Shown in pieces: positions 62,225 to 64,000 of a DNA stretch of 64,000 nt. The DNA lies in assembly GCA_900766575.1 (NCBI GenBank), contig CAAFVW010000182.1:1-64000 (forward strand), read 5' to 3'. The position numbers were made by a program, and so were the translations under genes. Each line of letters begins with the position of its first letter. Within the stretch, counting starts at the first letter, position 1. Origin of the DNA: Lachnospiraceae bacterium (GTDB lineage: Bacteria > Bacillota > Clostridia > Lachnospirales > Lachnospiraceae). The notes beneath the pieces were generated by a model. It did no database searches, was not told the origin of the DNA, and saw nothing but the letters and a program-made list of their open reading frames with translations.

Positions 62225-63655
62225 TTATGCTACAATAAAGAACTTTAACAGGAAAATCAAAGACAATACATAGGTAAGCACAGATACCTCCCTGGCCTTA
62301 CCGGTAAATACTTTGATTACGGTATAGGTGATGAGACCGATACCGATAGCATGTCCGATAGATCCGGAGACCGGCATGGCGATCATCATCAGAGCCACGG
62401 GAACTGCCTGACAAATATCATCAAAATTGACATTTTTAAGACCTGCTACCATAAGAACACCCACATAGATCAGTGCGGAAGAAGTAGCCGCTGCTGGAAT
62501 GATACCTGCGATGGGTGCAATGAAAATACAAGCTAAGAACATGATACCGGTTGTAAGTGCAGTCAATCCGGTACGTCCTCCCGCCTCTACACCGGATGCG
62601 GACTCTACGAATGTGGTCACCGTAGAAGTACCGGTGACGGAACCTGTCAAAGTACCAATCGCATCAGATAACAGTGCCTGCTTCATGCCGGGCATTCTGC
62701 CGTTCTTGTCCAGCATTCCGGCACGGCTTGCAGTTCCGACCAGAGTGCCGATGGTGTCGAACATATCAATGATACAGAAAGTAACGATCAGGGTGATTGC
62801 GGTGAACCAGCCAATTTCGGCAAATCCCTGGAAATTGAATTGAAACAGAGTGGTAGATGCCATATCTCCGAAAGCAGGTACGAAAGAAGCCGTTGCCAGA
62901 GAAGCAAACGGATTGGTTCCCAGGAAAATTGCCTCTCCTGCCCAATAGATAATGCTGGCAATCAACATTCCCAACAGAACAGCACCTTTTACGCCTTTCT
63001 GTGCCAGGATAACAATGGCAAATAATCCAACGAACATCGTCACTACAGACAAAACCATTGCGGAATAACCGGATCCCATATCAGACTTCGCCAGGGAAGG
63101 AGTCAGCGCACCGAAGAAGTCTCTCATCGCATAGAAAGGTCCACCGTTCTCGGAATAAATACCGGCATTGGAGCCCACTCCGATATTCAACAACATCAGA
63201 CCGATGGCCGGGGCAATACCGAGACGCACGCCCAGAGGAATAGCCTCTACGATCTTCTCACGGATATTAAGTACCGAGAGGATCAGGAATACGATACCTT
63301 CTACCAGAATGATACACAGAGCAGCCTGGAAAGACGCCACATAAGACATTCCGGTCAGAGCTGCAATATTGGTTACAACGACTGCAAAAAAGCTGTTCAG
63401 TCCCATTCCGGGTGCCATGGCAAACGGTTTATTCGCCAGAAATGCCATTACAATGGTGCCGATTGCGGATGCAATACAGGTTGCCAGGAAAACACCGTTC
63501 CATAGCTCCGGCATGGTATCCTTGCCAAAGCCGGTCAGCAGATTCGGATTCAGGGCTATGATATAAGCCATGGTCATGAATGTGGTCAGTCCGGCGATGA
63601 TCTCTGTCTTTGCCGTGGTATTATTTTCCTTCAGCTTGAAGATTTTTTCTAACAT
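62225..63655 (-). CDS. NCS2 family purine permease (AzgA/PbuG-like)
   Basis: 476 residues, about 12-14 membrane segments. MAPGMGLNSFFAVVV, the first NCS2 motif, and FDTIGTLVGTASRAGM are typical of the AzgA/PbuG branch importing adenine, guanine or hypoxanthine with protons. GTSTVTTFVESASGVEAGGRTGL is the late signature. AGGAGG precedes the start, 71 bases after the amidohydrolase stop, so the two are probably one operon. No purine riboswitch fits in this gap. Confidence 0.92.
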   Translation of the reverse strand: MLEKIFKLKENNTTAKTEIIAGLTTFMTMAYIIALNPNLLTGFGKDTMPELWNGVFLATCIASAIGTIVMAFLANKPFAMAPGMGLNSFFAVVVTNIAALTGMSYVASFQAALCIILVEGIVFLILSVLNIREKIVEAIPLGVRLGIAPAIGLMLLNIGVGSNAGIYSENGGPFYAMRDFFGALTPSLAKSDMGSGYSAMVLSVVTMFVGLFAIVILAQKGVKGAVLLGMLIASIIYWAGEAIFLGTNPFASLATASFVPAFGDMASTTLFQFNFQGFAEIGWFTAITLIVTFCIIDMFDTIGTLVGTASRAGMLDKNGRMPGMKQALLSDAIGTLTGSVTGTSTVTTFVESASGVEAGGRTGLTALTTGIMFLACIFIAPIAGIIPAAATSSALIYVGVLMVAGLKNVNFDDICQAVPVALMMIAMPVSGSIGHAIGIGLITYTVIKVFTGKAREVSVLTYVLSLIFLLKFFIVA

Positions 63656-63726
63656 CTTTTCCCTCCTAAGTGTTTCCGGAGCCGCACGGGGAGCTCCTGT
63701 TCTATGTTTTCTGAGTTATTTTCTTC

Positions 63727-64000
63727 TTACTCAGTCAACAGTCTCTTTACGATCTTCTCACATTTCGCGTAAATACGCTCCGGATCCTCTCCTACATTGA
63801 ACTCGCCATTGCGATATAAGATTTTACCACCAATCATGGTCATGCAGACATTGGATTTGCTGCCACTGTATACCAGATTTTTGGGAATATTGTGAATAGG
63901 CTGCATATTCGGCTGATGCAGATCGATCATGATCAGATCCGCAAACTTTCCTTTCGCCAGAATATCCGCACGGTTTAAACGCATCGCTCTGGCGCCATTC
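63727..64000 (-). CDS. Amidohydrolase family protein, C-terminal part (5' end outside window)
   Basis: The reading frame stays open to the window edge; the true start lies beyond 64000. The visible 90 residues begin NGARAMRLNRADIL and include KGKFADLIMIDL, NLVYSGSKSNV and GGKILYRNGEF, the C-terminal pattern of SsnA/MtaD/guanine-deaminase-type amidohydrolases. Next to a purine permease, a purine or S-adenosylhomocysteine/methylthioadenosine deaminase is the best guess. The catalytic metal ligands lie outside the window. Confidence 0.8.
   Translation of the reverse strand, partial: NGARAMRLNRADILAKGKFADLIMIDLHQPNMQPIHNIPKNLVYSGSKSNVCMTMIGGKILYRNGEFNVGEDPERIYAKCEKIVKRLLTE

Noticed and set aside
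63656..63726. Purine riboswitch before the purine permease
   Set aside because: Only 71 bases separate the two genes, and neither the conserved core nor a terminator hairpin is present.
1..64000. CRISPR array or insertion sequence
   Set aside because: No regularly spaced repeats and no transposase were seen in any frame.

Overview
The window reads as chromosomal core genome of a spore-forming, anaerobic Clostridia bacterium, most likely a member of the Lachnospiraceae. This rests on gene content and order: a cotJABC spore-coat operon, a SpoVAF-like germination protein, class III (anaerobic) ribonucleotide reductase, the Fe-S type two-subunit serine dehydratase, Min and Mre genes joined in one cluster, a Prp protease paired with an N-extended L27, and Gram-positive LexA boxes. 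The genus is inference and is not claimed. About 68 genes are supported, nearly all on the minus strand. No rRNA, tRNA, CRISPR array, insertion sequence or prophage was seen. No stretch above 300 bases lacks a gene; the longest gaps are 12033-12315 and 58259-58481, both carrying regulatory signals.

Layout: 1-3.1 kb holds a secreted DUF4214 protein, dtd and an AI-2E-type exporter. 3.2-6.4 kb holds a TtcA-like tRNA thiolase, a tyrosine recombinase, and a divergent SOS pair: lexA and a membrane LysM protein resembling the division inhibitor YneA, separated by an ordered array of LexA boxes. 6.5-12 kb is a branched-chain amino-acid ABC importer (livKHMGF) trailed by a cytidylate-kinase-like gene. 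12.3-16.8 kb is the ribosome-assembly cluster rplU-prp-rpmA-obgE-yhbY-nadD-yqeK-rsfS. 17-24.9 kb holds a second cytidylate-kinase-like gene, serine dehydratase, rluD, lspA, aroB, sepF, yggS and a HlyD-like membrane protein. 25-36.3 kb is the envelope and shape cluster DUF4321-radC-mreBCD-PBP2-minCDE-rodA-mgsA-dacF. 36.4-44 kb is mutS-mutL-LOR-miaA-ynbB. 44-51.2 kb holds a SulP transporter, a diguanylate cyclase, miaB, pepT and an alanine/sodium symporter. 51.4-55 kb holds cotJABC, degV and the SpoVAF-like gene. 55-58.4 kb is nrdD-nrdG-dut with predicted NrdR boxes. 58.5-64 kb holds a WYL regulator, a HAD phosphatase, a membrane-anchored MutS-like ATPase, a purine permease and the end of an amidohydrolase.

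Most of this is ordinary housekeeping. I found no convincing new multi-gene system. The best second-look items are: the five-site LexA array, whose spacing is nearly mirror-symmetric; the long near-perfect palindrome with a T-run placed directly before the sulP ribosome binding site; a terminator arm that doubles as the spoVAF Shine-Dalgarno; a possible pseudoknot leader before the diguanylate cyclase; an Asp-to-Glu change at a catalytic position of methylglyoxal synthase; a PBP2 with an insertion of about 245 residues; a divergent MreB; and the membrane-tethered MutS-like ATPase.
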